DNA from: Salinivibrio kushneri
GTDB taxonomy: Bacteria > Pseudomonadota > Gammaproteobacteria > Enterobacterales > Vibrionaceae
Length of the DNA: 64,000 nucleotides
Assembly: GCF_005280275.1 (NCBI RefSeq)
Contig: NZ_CP040021.1
Location: 1,389,001 to 1,453,000, forward strand
Reading direction: 5' to 3'
Below are positions 48,191 to 56,476 of the stretch, piece after piece. Made by a program: the position numbers and the translations under genes. Numbering within the stretch: the stretch's first letter is position 1; every line of letters starts with the position of its first letter. Under the pieces are notes generated by a model. The model did not search any database and was not told the origin of the DNA. It was given only the letters and a program-made list of their open reading frames with translations.

Positions 48191-48460
48191 TTCGTCCACT
48201 GACTTTTTTCTTGCCGATTATTAAGAAACTTAACGGACGTCGTACCTCACAGTTATAAATGCCCAATGTAATTTGTTTCATTTAGGTTACAGCTTCGATC
48301 ACATTTGCTAGATCGTGTGGTCGTCATTCTACCCACCTCTCACCGTCATAACGCCTTATCACTGCCCACTTTTTTTTAGTAGGTGAATAATGCCGCATCA
48401 TTTAGACTGCGCGGCATAATCAAAAGGCTGGCAACGATCAGCCAAATACCCTACTGGGCA

Positions 48461-48468
48461 CCCTGCCC
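48461..48468 (-). other. KOPS-like octamer pointing toward dif
   Basis: CCCTGCCC is the reverse complement of GGGNAGGG and points left, toward the dif at 475. Confidence 0.3.
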
Positions 48469-48499
48469 ACCCACTATCATTCGTGAAAAAGGTCGATTC

Positions 48500-49948
48500 A
48501 TGAGTCCAGAAAGCTACCTACTCGATTGGCAAACCAGTCAAACTCACTCTGAAACCATGTATCCGCTGCTTAGCCAGCTTTATCGCCAAAAAGGCGTCGA
48601 AATCCAACTGTTCGGTCGTCAACTGATCAATGCGAGTACCATTGATATCATTAAGGCACACCGCGTGGCGCGTCGCTATACGGGGGGCACCTTATCCCCC
48701 AGCCAGACGTTGCCATTAATCGAAGTGATGGCTGAATTGGATCTTGCTCCCAGTAAAATCGATATCGGTCAGCTCGCCTGGACATACTGGCAACAGCATG
48801 ACAGTGAAAATGGCATTCCTGATTTTCTTCATAGCCAGCTTGGGCATTTGCTAGGGACAGGCAACGGCGTTGATCCGAAAGACGTGGTACTGTATGGCTT
48901 TGGTCGTATCGGTCGCTTACTCGCACGCTTACTGATTGAAAAAAGCGGTCCTGGCTACCCCTTACGCTTACGCGCTATCGTGGTGCGTGGCGGAAAAGAA
49001 GGCGACCTGGAAAAGCGCGCCAGCCTGCTGCGTCGCGACTCTGTTCACGGCCCGTTCAATGGCAGCATTACTGTTGATGAGTCGCGTAACGCGTTGATCG
49101 CCAATGGTAATTTCATCCAAGTCATTTATGCCAATAACCCAACGGACGTCGATTACACCCAATTCGGTATTCATGACGCATTGGTAGTCGATAACACAGG
49201 TATGTGGCGAGATGAAGAAGGCCTGAGTCAACACCTTGACAGCAAAGGCGCTAAGAAAGTCCTTCTCACCGCGCCGGGAAAAGGCGATCTTAAAAATGTG
49301 GTATTCGGTGTCAATCATGACGTGATTAACGACGATGATCGAATTATCTCTGCCGCTAGCTGCACCACCAACGCCATTACCCCGGTGCTCAAAGCCATGC
49401 ACGATAAATTTGGTATTGATGGCGGACACATTGAGACAGTTCACTCGTTTACCAATGATCAAAACCTGATTGATAACTATCACAAAGGCGATCGCCGTGG
49501 CCGCTCTGCGTCTTTGAATATGGTACTCACGTCTACCGGTGCCGCGAGTGCTGTTGCCAAAGCACTGCCTGAGCTTAAAGGTAAATTAACCGGTAACTCT
49601 GTGCGTGTGCCCACGCCCAATGTCTCTATGGCTATTGCTAACCTGAATTTAGATAACCCCACTCACAAGGATGAAATCAACGCCTATTTACAAGACGTCG
49701 CTTTGTACTCGCCGCTATCGGGGCAAATTGATTTTACTCAGTCGACCGAATTAGTATCGAGTGATTTGGTGGGATCACGCTTTGCCGGTGTGGTGGATAG
49801 CCAAGCAACCATCGCCGAGGGCAACCGTTGCGTGCTGTACATTTGGTACGACAACGAGTTCGGCTATAGCTGTCAGGTAGTACACTGTATGGAGCAAATG
49901 ATGGGAGTACGCTACCCCATGGTTCCCGAGCCAGAAGCGCTTTCTTAA
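48500..49948 (+). CDS. gap: Glyceraldehyde-3-phosphate dehydrogenase, long N-terminally extended form
   Basis: The 482-residue protein has a normal GAPDH from about residue 130: NAD-binding YGFGRIGRLLARLL, catalytic Cys288 in SAASCTTNAITPV, the paired histidine in ETVHSFTNDQ, and YDNEFGYSCQVV near the end. About 130 extra N-terminal residues (from SPESYLLDWQTSQTHSE) precede it; ordinary GAPDH is about 330 aa. Long forms of this kind occur in vibrios and other gammaproteobacteria beside the usual GapA. I chose the ATG at 48500, with AAAGG upstream; an in-frame start at 48383 lies in the leader hairpins. Whether it works in glycolysis or gluconeogenesis is not evident. Confidence 0.92.
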   Translation: MSPESYLLDWQTSQTHSETMYPLLSQLYRQKGVEIQLFGRQLINASTIDIIKAHRVARRYTGGTLSPSQTLPLIEVMAELDLAPSKIDIGQLAWTYWQQHDSENGIPDFLHSQLGHLLGTGNGVDPKDVVLYGFGRIGRLLARLLIEKSGPGYPLRLRAIVVRGGKEGDLEKRASLLRRDSVHGPFNGSITVDESRNALIANGNFIQVIYANNPTDVDYTQFGIHDALVVDNTGMWRDEEGLSQHLDSKGAKKVLLTAPGKGDLKNVVFGVNHDVINDDDRIISAASCTTNAITPVLKAMHDKFGIDGGHIETVHSFTNDQNLIDNYHKGDRRGRSASLNMVLTSTGAASAVAKALPELKGKLTGNSVRVPTPNVSMAIANLNLDNPTHKDEINAYLQDVALYSPLSGQIDFTQSTELVSSDLVGSRFAGVVDSQATIAEGNRCVLYIWYDNEFGYSCQVVHCMEQMMGVRYPMVPEPEALS

Positions 49949-49961
49949 GACTGACAAAACG

Positions 49962-49985
49962 AAAAGGCCCAAATGGGCCTTTTTT
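49962..49985. terminator. Bidirectional terminator between gap and fruA
   Basis: AAAAGGCCC-AAAT-GGGCCTTTT with T-runs on both strands, between the convergent gap and fruA stops. Confidence 0.92.
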
Positions 49986-50020
49986 ATTGGTGTATCCGCT
50001 TGTGCCAGAAAAATACCTGG

Positions 50021-51748
50021 TTATGATTGCTCGGCGGCCGTCAGTGGTGAAGGCTGACTGACGGGCTTAAGCACCGCATAAACCAAACCAGTTACCAAGG
50101 TACCTGCGGCAATAGCAGCCAGGTACATAAACACAGGGCTGATGGCATTGGGGATTAACAGCACGAAGAGGCCACCGTGTGGTGCCATCAATTTTGCCCC
50201 AATCAACATAGAGATTGCGCCTGTCAGCGCACCACCTGCGATGCAAGATGGGATCACTCGCATTGGGTCTTTAGCCGCAAAGGGGATCGCCCCTTCCGAG
50301 ATAAAACATAGCCCGAGCACAAACGATGCTTTACCCGCCTCTTGCTCGGCATCATTAAATTTACGCTTGGCTAAGAAGGTTGATAGTCCCATCCCTAGCG
50401 CCGGCACCATACCAGCCGCCATGATCGCTGCCATCGGCATATAGGTACCACTCTCAATCAGGCCGACGCCAAAGGTATACGCCGCTTTGTTGACCGGACC
50501 GCCAAGGTCGAAACACATCATCGCCCCCAATACCACGCCTAGGATTACTGCGTTCGTTGAGTTCATCCCCTGCAAGAAGCTGGTCAGGCTTTCCATGGCG
50601 ACAGAGACAGGCCCGCCCACGACATAGATCATCACCAAACCGGTAAACAAACTAGCTAATAAAGGGATCACGAGAATGGGTTTAAGGGCTTCCATTGAAG
50701 CCGGCAAGCTGACTTTATCTGCCACAAACTTAGCACTGTAGCCGGCGATAAACCCCGCCAGTATGCCCCCTAAAAACCCAGCGCCGGTGGACGCGGCGAG
50801 CATGCCACCAATCAAGCCTGGTGCCAGACCCGGGCGATCCGCAATTGAGAAGGCAATAAACCCGGCCAGTACCGGTACCATCAGCGCGAACGCACTACCA
50901 CCACCAATTTCCATCAGTGCGGCTGCAAGTGTTCCCTCCTCTTTAAAAGCTTCAATCCCGAATACAAATGAGAGCGCAATAGCTAAGCCACCGGCCACAA
51001 CCAGTGGTAACATATGTGATACGCCTGTCATCAAGTGCTTATAGACACCGGTACGTTCGCCTTGGTTAGCACTGGCGTTCGATGAACTCGCTTGCGTTGT
51101 TTGGTAGACCTCAGCGTTAGCAAGCGCATCATCGAGCGTCTGCGATGCTTTTTTCAGCGCCATGCCTGTACTGGTTTTATATAAACGTTTACCCGCAAAC
51201 CGGCTCAAATCAACCTCAATATCTGCGGCGATAAAGACGAGATCCGCGGCTTCAATTTCCTGATCCGTTAATGCATTTTTCGCACCCACCGACCCACGTG
51301 TCTCAATTTTGACCTGATAACCTTTCGCTTTAGCCGCTTCTTCAACCGCTTCCGCTGCCATAAAGGTATGTGCAACACCGGTAGGACACGCGGTAATACC
51401 CACAATGCTGACGGTACCGCTTTCGCTTGGCGTCTGCGCGTGATACGGCTGTGCATGATCCGCGGCGGCCTCCAATACCGCTTGGGGATCGGCCATTACC
51501 TCATTTAAGCTTGCTTGATAGACAGGCTTGCCGTTAAAGCGAGCCGACTCTTTTGGCTCACCGACCAAGAGAACACGGTCAGCGTTTTCAATATCAGCAG
51601 TCGATACCGCCTGTGTTGGTTGCACACTAGACTGACACTCGATCTGTGCCGTCCATCCTTTAACCTCGGCAGCCTTTTCTAACAAGCCCGCCGCGATAAC
51701 GGTATTGGCGACGCCACTTGGGCACGCCGTCACAATCACCAGATTCAT
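50021..51748 (-). CDS. fruA: PTS fructose transporter EIIB'BC (FruA)
   Basis: FruA imports fructose and phosphorylates it to fructose 1-phosphate. The 575-residue protein has an N-terminal IIB' domain with Cys9 in VTACPSGVANT and a catalytic IIB domain with Cys121 in ITACPTGVAHTFMAAEA. A IIC membrane domain runs from about residue 235 (LMTGVSHMLPLVVAGG) with GGPVNKAAY and EGAIPFAAKDP. I chose the ATG at 51748, which has GTGGGG eight bases upstream, over one 18 bp earlier. It is last in fruB-fruK-fruA, 27 bp after fruK. Retention of the IIB' cysteine is unlike E. coli FruA. Confidence 0.96.
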   Translation of the reverse strand: MNLVIVTACPSGVANTVIAAGLLEKAAEVKGWTAQIECQSSVQPTQAVSTADIENADRVLLVGEPKESARFNGKPVYQASLNEVMADPQAVLEAAADHAQPYHAQTPSESGTVSIVGITACPTGVAHTFMAAEAVEEAAKAKGYQVKIETRGSVGAKNALTDQEIEAADLVFIAADIEVDLSRFAGKRLYKTSTGMALKKASQTLDDALANAEVYQTTQASSSNASANQGERTGVYKHLMTGVSHMLPLVVAGGLAIALSFVFGIEAFKEEGTLAAALMEIGGGSAFALMVPVLAGFIAFSIADRPGLAPGLIGGMLAASTGAGFLGGILAGFIAGYSAKFVADKVSLPASMEALKPILVIPLLASLFTGLVMIYVVGGPVSVAMESLTSFLQGMNSTNAVILGVVLGAMMCFDLGGPVNKAAYTFGVGLIESGTYMPMAAIMAAGMVPALGMGLSTFLAKRKFNDAEQEAGKASFVLGLCFISEGAIPFAAKDPMRVIPSCIAGGALTGAISMLIGAKLMAPHGGLFVLLIPNAISPVFMYLAAIAAGTLVTGLVYAVLKPVSQPSPLTAAEQS

Positions 51749-51775
51749 ACCTTTTACCCCACTCATGGATTGGTT

Positions 51776-52732
51776 TTATTCCGCGTGCACTGACAGCTCA
51801 ACAGGCGACACGCTGATTTTTTCGATTAATTGGTTCACGTCTTCATCATTGCGCACACCGACCCCCACTTGGGTTACCGCGAGCGCAGAGATAGCGACCG
51901 CGCGACACAGCGCCGCCTCTTTGCTTAGGCCGGTCTGGCATCCTGATACCAGCCCTGCCACTAAAGAATCCCCGGCCCCAACGGTACTCACCACCGATTG
52001 CGCCGGTGCCACAGCCTTAAGCCAGCCTTCCTTATCGCGCCAGAGCACCCCGTCTACGCCGCGAGAAATAACCACATTCGCGATCCCTTGGTTAAACAAT
52101 TGCTCGCCGCGCGCCAGCAACACGGCTTGCTCATTACTGATGGGCGCGTTGAGGCATTGCGCCAGTTCTGCTTCATTAGGCTTTACCAACCAAGGTGTTG
52201 CCTCAACGGCGGCGCGTAAGGCGTGCTGGCTGGTATCGACAACCACTTTTTTCCCTGCATCGCGCAAGGTGGTGATCCAAGTGGTCAACTGCTCGGTCGA
52301 GACACCAGGTGGCAAACTGCCCGCTAGCACGATCCACTCATGGTGCTCAGCCAGACTGAGCAAGCGTGCCGTCAATGCCTCAATATCGGCCTGTTCAACC
52401 GCCATACCAGGAAAATTCAAATCAGTGACACGTCCCGCTTTTTCAACCAGCTTGACGTTGGTGCGGCTCACCCCCGGCACGCGCAAAAAGTGATCGGCAA
52501 TGCCGTGCTCGGTAAAAAGGTGAGCAAACGGGTCTTGGTTATCTGCACCAAGAAAGCCTGACGCCGCGACCGTCGCGCCCAAATCCGTTAAGACACGTGC
52601 GACATTGACGCCTTTTCCCGCCGGGTGCAGTGTATAGTTTTGCACCAAGTTGACATCACCAGGCTGTAGCGCACTGACTGAGCCTGTCATGTCGAGTGCG
52701 GGATTGAAGGTTACGGTCAGAATGGCACTCAT
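51776..52732 (-). CDS. fruK: 1-phosphofructokinase FruK
   Basis: FruK phosphorylates fructose 1-phosphate to fructose 1,6-bisphosphate. The 318-residue PfkB-family protein has VTFNPALDMTGSV at the start, the substrate region PAGKGVNVARVL, KPNEAELAQ and the catalytic GAGDSLVAGLVSG. It overlaps fruB by 4 bp (ATGA), so translation is coupled. Its place between fruB and fruA is the standard operon order. Confidence 0.97.
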   Translation of the reverse strand: MSAILTVTFNPALDMTGSVSALQPGDVNLVQNYTLHPAGKGVNVARVLTDLGATVAASGFLGADNQDPFAHLFTEHGIADHFLRVPGVSRTNVKLVEKAGRVTDLNFPGMAVEQADIEALTARLLSLAEHHEWIVLAGSLPPGVSTEQLTTWITTLRDAGKKVVVDTSQHALRAAVEATPWLVKPNEAELAQCLNAPISNEQAVLLARGEQLFNQGIANVVISRGVDGVLWRDKEGWLKAVAPAQSVVSTVGAGDSLVAGLVSGCQTGLSKEAALCRAVAISALAVTQVGVGVRNDEDVNQLIEKISVSPVELSVHAE

Positions 52733-53898
52733 GCGTTCTCTCCCAACCCATCTTTAATGGCATCACCCAGTGCCGCAATCGCTTGTTCGGCGTCGCTTCC
52801 TTGGGCGGAAAACTGTAACTGGTGCCCATGCTTCACCCCAAGCGCGATCACTTTCATCAAGCTTTTTGCGTTAACCGGCGCCGACTGGGTGGACGCGTTG
52901 GCAACCTGTATATCAGCACTGAATTTTTTCGCTGTATTGACCAACATCGCCCCAGGACGAGCGTGCAAACCATGCGCATTCGTCACCGTATACAGGCCTG
53001 TTGATCCCTCTGCGGTGAGCGCTTCAGACGGCGCCGCTGTATGAGGTTGTGCGGGGGCGGGTTCAGCAGACAACGCATCAACCAGCGCTTGTGGCGAGTA
53101 ACGGCCAGATGCCGCCAGTTGTTTATCAAGCTTCCATTGCATCAAGGTATTGAGCACAGGAAGATGCGCAGGGTTGTTGGCTGCGACACACCAAAGCGCA
53201 CTGACCGACTGGGATTGGTGAGACAGTGACGTCGCGGGCATGACCACCGACATCCCGGTCTGCAGTACACCGTCTCCCACACCGAGCAACCAATGCTCTT
53301 CACCAAGGTGCACCGGCTGGCCCGCGACAGCGTGGCTGACGCCATCGCTATTTAAACAATGATGGTTTTTGAGCAATCCCGCGCCCACGGCTTGCAAGGT
53401 AGTGATATCTGACGCTGGAAAGCCGGTTAACACCATGTCGCTGCTAAACGTGAAGGCCTGAGTATCCGCCGTTTGCCCATTGAGTAGGGTAACCAGTTGC
53501 TCTGATCCCGATATGGTTTTTAATTGTTGCTCGATGCCGTCTTGTGACAGCACACGCGTCAACTGACGTAAGATACTCAAGTGTTCGTCTGATTTGGCGG
53601 CGATACCAATGGCCACGTAAGCGAGGTTTCCCTCTCCCCAGTCAACCCCCTGGGGAAAATGAAACACTTGTACCCCTGTTTGTTTAACTTGATCGCGGGT
53701 ATCCGTTGTGCCATGCGGGATGGCAATACCGTTGCCCAGATAGGTACTGGTTTGGGCTTCACGCGCCAGCATTCCGTCTTGATAGCCCGCTTCTACTAGT
53801 CCTTTTTGGGTGAGTGCTGCGGCCATGGCTTTGATAGCCTCGTGCTTAGACGCCGCGTGTTGCTGCATATGAATATCGTGTGCGTTGAGTGCCAACAT
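52729..53898 (-). CDS. fruB: PTS fructose EIIA-HPr fusion (FPr, FruB)
   Basis: FruB passes phosphate from Enzyme I to FruA. The 389-residue protein has an EIIA domain (about 1-145) with His62 in GIAIPHGTTD. A linking middle domain covers about 150-280, and a C-terminal HPr-like domain has His312 in NAHGLHARPGAMLV. It is the first gene of fruBKA. The 428-bp region upstream, shared with divergent cra, carries the Cra-type operators listed separately, so repression by Cra relieved by fructose 1-phosphate is expected from the family. Confidence 0.96.
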   Translation of the reverse strand: MLALNAHDIHMQQHAASKHEAIKAMAAALTQKGLVEAGYQDGMLAREAQTSTYLGNGIAIPHGTTDTRDQVKQTGVQVFHFPQGVDWGEGNLAYVAIGIAAKSDEHLSILRQLTRVLSQDGIEQQLKTISGSEQLVTLLNGQTADTQAFTFSSDMVLTGFPASDITTLQAVGAGLLKNHHCLNSDGVSHAVAGQPVHLGEEHWLLGVGDGVLQTGMSVVMPATSLSHQSQSVSALWCVAANNPAHLPVLNTLMQWKLDKQLAASGRYSPQALVDALSAEPAPAQPHTAAPSEALTAEGSTGLYTVTNAHGLHARPGAMLVNTAKKFSADIQVANASTQSAPVNAKSLMKVIALGVKHGHQLQFSAQGSDAEQAIAALGDAIKDGLGENA

Positions 53899-54039
53899 GA
53901 GGTCATTCCTCTTTTTTCAGTGCCGCGGCACGGGTTGATGTTGTCGTCGGCCACATCAGTATCACTAAGACATGGCGGACATATTGGTTGGTCGCAAGTC
54001 ACCGTTGATTGGCAGTGTTCGTGTTTGACTTGCCACATT

Positions 54040-54083
54040 CGCTTTACCTAAAAACTGAAACGATTCAGCTTTTAGGTAAAGCG
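54040..54083. repeat. 44-bp near-perfect palindrome in the fru control region
   Basis: Each arm is 22 bp (CGCTTTACCTAAAA outward, CTGAA inward) with only two mismatched pairs, and the centre of symmetry falls at 54061/54062. The Cra operator is exactly in the middle. It has almost no loop, so cruciform or RNA hairpin formation is possible. Confidence 0.9.
54055..54068. promoter_or_regulatory. Cra (FruR) operator 1
   Basis: CTGAAACGATTCAG has the Cra box form (TGAAACGNTTCA-like) and lies at the centre of the 44-bp palindrome, about 160 bp upstream of fruB. Confidence 0.82.
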
Positions 54084-54192
54084 ATAGAAATTGCTACCCG
54101 CGTTTGGTCAATCTCTTCCACTTATATGCGCCGGAAGCGATGAGCCGCATCGTCGTTCCAGCGTCTTGAGATCAGCCGCCAATATTTGACAC

Positions 54193-54212
54193 AAGCTGAA
54201 ACCTTTCAGCTT
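54193..54212. promoter_or_regulatory. Cra (FruR) operator 2
   Basis: AAGCTGAAACCTTTCAGCTT is a perfect 20-bp inverted repeat of the Cra type, 115 bp before the cra start. Confidence 0.85.
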
Positions 54213-54215
54213 TAA

Positions 54216-54234
54216 GGCTGAATCCTTTTAGCTT
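54216..54234. promoter_or_regulatory. Cra (FruR) operator 3, weaker
   Basis: GGCTGAATCCTTTTAGCTT keeps GCTGAA on the left and a degenerate right half. It starts 3 bp after operator 2 and abuts the TATAAT box, suggesting autoregulation of cra. Confidence 0.6.
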
Positions 54235-54326
54235 ATAATGCAAATAAATTATGGATCTGAAGTGCGTAAACTTTGATCGCATTCACAAAGCCATCAATAA
54301 CGATCGGCCTACTTAAGGATCGCTTT

Positions 54327-55340
54327 ATGAAGCTTGATGAAATTGCCCGTCTTGCCGGTGTATCACGCACAACGGCCAGTTATGTGATTAATGGCAAAGC
54401 CGACCGTTATCGGATCAGTGAAAAAACGCGAGCACGCGTGATGGCAGTGGTCGAACAACACAATTATCAGCCGAACCGCGCCGCCACCGCCTTGCGTGCA
54501 GGCACCACACAAACGCTGGGGTTGGTCGTGCCTGACTTAGCGAACACCAGTTACGCCACGTTGGCAAAACTCTTTGAACGAAAAGCCCACGATCAAGGCT
54601 ATCAGGTTATTATCACGGGCTCTGATGACGACCCAGAGCGAGAAAAAATAGTGGCTGAAACTCTCGTCTCCAGGAAAATTGATGCGTTAATCGTGGCCTC
54701 TTGTTTGCCTGCAGATAATACCTTCTACCCCAAATTACAACAGCAAGGCACTCCCATCGTTGCCATTGACCGTGGGCTGGATGCCAACCAATTCGCGAAT
54801 GTACTGAGTGATGATGAAAAAGGCGCTTACCAGCTCACCGAGATGTTAATTGCCCCAACGGATGTCTATCAAGCAGGACTGATTGGTGCCGTCCCCTCGC
54901 TGGCCATCTCACAAGACAGGGAGAACGGCTTTCGTGGTGCGTTAGCGGCACAAGGCGTAGATGGACAAGTGCGTTACGGTCAAGCTTTCAGCCGTACAGA
55001 GGGGCAAAGGCTGATGACAGAGTGGATTGAAGCCGGTGACTTACCCGATGCCTTACTCACCACCTCCTTCACGCTTTGTGAAGGAATACTGGACGCCATC
55101 CGGCAAACAGGGATCGCCCCCACTGCACTGTATTTTGCCACTTTTGGGGATAGCCGCATCCTCGATTTTCTTCCTTTTGGGGTGCAGTCTCTCCCTCAAC
55201 AGTTTGAAGCGATTAGTGACGCGGCACTCAGTCTCGCGGTATCGGCCGCACAAGGAGACAATCATCCTGGGGTTATCACGGTTGAACGCCAACCGATTTG
55301 GCGCCCCCATCAAACACAAGCTTGGGTCGGACTGGGTTAA
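54327..55340 (+). CDS. cra: Catabolite repressor/activator Cra (FruR)
   Basis: The 337-residue LacI-family protein has an N-terminal helix-turn-helix (MKLDEIARLAGVSRTTASYV), hinge helix (PNRAATALRAG) and sugar-phosphate-binding domain. Cra controls the fru operon and carbon-flow genes and is released from DNA by fructose 1-phosphate. I chose the ATG at 54327, where the family N-terminus begins. It is divergent from fruBKA across a region with three matching operators, which identifies it as the local fructose regulator. Its stop overlaps the stop of the convergent AttH-like gene by 3 bp. Whether it is a global regulator as in E. coli is not shown. Confidence 0.94.
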   Translation: MKLDEIARLAGVSRTTASYVINGKADRYRISEKTRARVMAVVEQHNYQPNRAATALRAGTTQTLGLVVPDLANTSYATLAKLFERKAHDQGYQVIITGSDDDPEREKIVAETLVSRKIDALIVASCLPADNTFYPKLQQQGTPIVAIDRGLDANQFANVLSDDEKGAYQLTEMLIAPTDVYQAGLIGAVPSLAISQDRENGFRGALAAQGVDGQVRYGQAFSRTEGQRLMTEWIEAGDLPDALLTTSFTLCEGILDAIRQTGIAPTALYFATFGDSRILDFLPFGVQSLPQQFEAISDAALSLAVSAAQGDNHPGVITVERQPIWRPHQTQAWVGLG

Positions 55341-56476
55341 TAGCCTGTCGCTTCCATAAAGCCACGGCCTGTGGCACTGCCATGCACTTCCACAGGCCCT
55401 TCCCAATAGGGAAAACTCAAGTCCATCCAGCTCTGTGGGTTAAGCGGTTGCGTAGTCAGGCTAATGCCCTCACTGGGTACTTTGATCTGCCAACGAATCG
55501 GCAAGTTAGCGCCCTCCGCCATCTTGGCATGACTGACCGGCAGCATACGAATATCATCCTGGCTTAGCGTCACTACTCGGCCATCAGGAAACAGTAATGA
55601 ACCAAACATAAACGGCTCGGTGCCGCGTATTTGGGTAACCATTAACGCACGGCCATCATCTAAGTTAAGCCCAAACCAATCCCATCCCGTTTGTTCGGCG
55701 GCCATCGCGCCATTCGACCACTCCTTATCAAACCAGCCTTTTCCTGTCACGGGAATGGTTTCACCCGCAATGGTTAGCACACCCTTGACGGTTAGCTGTG
55801 GCAAAGAAAAATAATACGAAGCCGACGGCTGACTGGCATGACGGACACTATATCCCTCTTCACCGTGCTTGACCTGTTGTCCATTCTCTCGCACCTCCAA
55901 CGTAAAGCCGACTGGCTTACCTTGCGCAGGCCATATCGCACGCACACGGGCTGGAAAAGGTTGTTGACCGCCCTGCCATTGCCAGTCGTCTAACCAAGCC
56001 TGAAAAGGTGACAGCGTCACTCCTGTTTGATCAATCCCGCCACGGGCAAAGCGCTCCGACTCCCATTGTTTATCATCGCTCGTGATCGCTACATGCGCCA
56101 TATACAGCTGCTGACTCGCCCACCCTTCTTTGCGATCCGGAGCTAACGCGCGGCGAAACAATGTCCATTGCACGCCATACGCTTGTCCATTAGCGTCGGT
56201 TAAGGTCGCGGTCAAATACCACCATTCAGTAGCAAAATCTGAGTGTGCCGCCATGTCTTGGGGATAGGTAGGCGTGTGGTCTGGGGTTACAGAGGCAAAG
56301 CCACTTTGCGAATCAAAAACGGCAAAATTTCCACGGGTATCAGGAGACGATGACGGCGGCTGCCCCCACCATACTAGCGCGCCGAGCGCGATGATCACAC
56401 CACCCCCTAACAATGAACGTATCATTTTCCGCTTCCATCGCTGAATCACTTCACTGCCTCTTTTTTTACTGCGCAT
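55337..56476 (-). CDS. AttH/CrtC-like lipocalin-domain exported protein
   Basis: The protein of about 379 residues has a basic N-terminus and one hydrophobic segment (MIRSLLGGGVIIALGALVWW), then two lipocalin-type halves of the CrtC/AttH family. Hallmarks are DFATEWWYLTATL, TGKGWFDKEWSNG, GWDWFGLNLDDGRALM and, at the end, YWEGPVEVHGSATGRGFMEATGY. It overlaps the permease stop, so it is the third gene of an ATPase-permease-AttH operon. An in-frame ATG at 56425 with GGAAGCGGA upstream is also a good start. It is probably the envelope part of an export system. There is no sign of a carotenoid role. Confidence 0.82.
   Translation of the reverse strand: MRSKKRGSEVIQRWKRKMIRSLLGGGVIIALGALVWWGQPPSSSPDTRGNFAVFDSQSGFASVTPDHTPTYPQDMAAHSDFATEWWYLTATLTDANGQAYGVQWTLFRRALAPDRKEGWASQQLYMAHVAITSDDKQWESERFARGGIDQTGVTLSPFQAWLDDWQWQGGQQPFPARVRAIWPAQGKPVGFTLEVRENGQQVKHGEEGYSVRHASQPSASYYFSLPQLTVKGVLTIAGETIPVTGKGWFDKEWSNGAMAAEQTGWDWFGLNLDDGRALMVTQIRGTEPFMFGSLLFPDGRVVTLSQDDIRMLPVSHAKMAEGANLPIRWQIKVPSEGISLTTQPLNPQSWMDLSFPYWEGPVEVHGSATGRGFMEATGY
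55397..55404 (-). other. KOPS-like octamer pointing toward dif
   Basis: CCCTTCCC is the reverse complement of GGGNAGGG and points left, toward dif. Confidence 0.3.
56008..56020. other. matS site, inside the AttH-like gene
   Basis: GTGACAGCGTCAC is an exact match to GTGACRNYGTCAC. Confidence 0.8.

Larger units (their letters stand above)
48095..48499. other. 405-bp gap between DUF3334 and gap with structured leader
   Basis: After the DUF3334 terminator, the last 110 bp before the gap start hold three hairpins: ATGCCGC/GCGGCAT at 48390-48417, GGCTG/CAGCC at 48426-48443, and TGGGCA/TGCCCA at 48455-48469. The third lies about 20 bp before the ribosome site AAAGG. Confidence 0.6.
53899..54326. 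promoter_or_regulatory. fruB-cra divergent control region
   Basis: This 428-bp region has three Cra-type operators and a 44-bp palindrome. It contains both promoters; TATAAT at 54234-54239, next to the third operator, is a likely -10 box for cra. Confidence 0.7.

Noticed and set aside
51705-52493. 262-codon plus-strand frame over fruK
   Set aside because: It is antisense to a conserved PfkB enzyme and rich in Ser/Thr as expected for a shadow.
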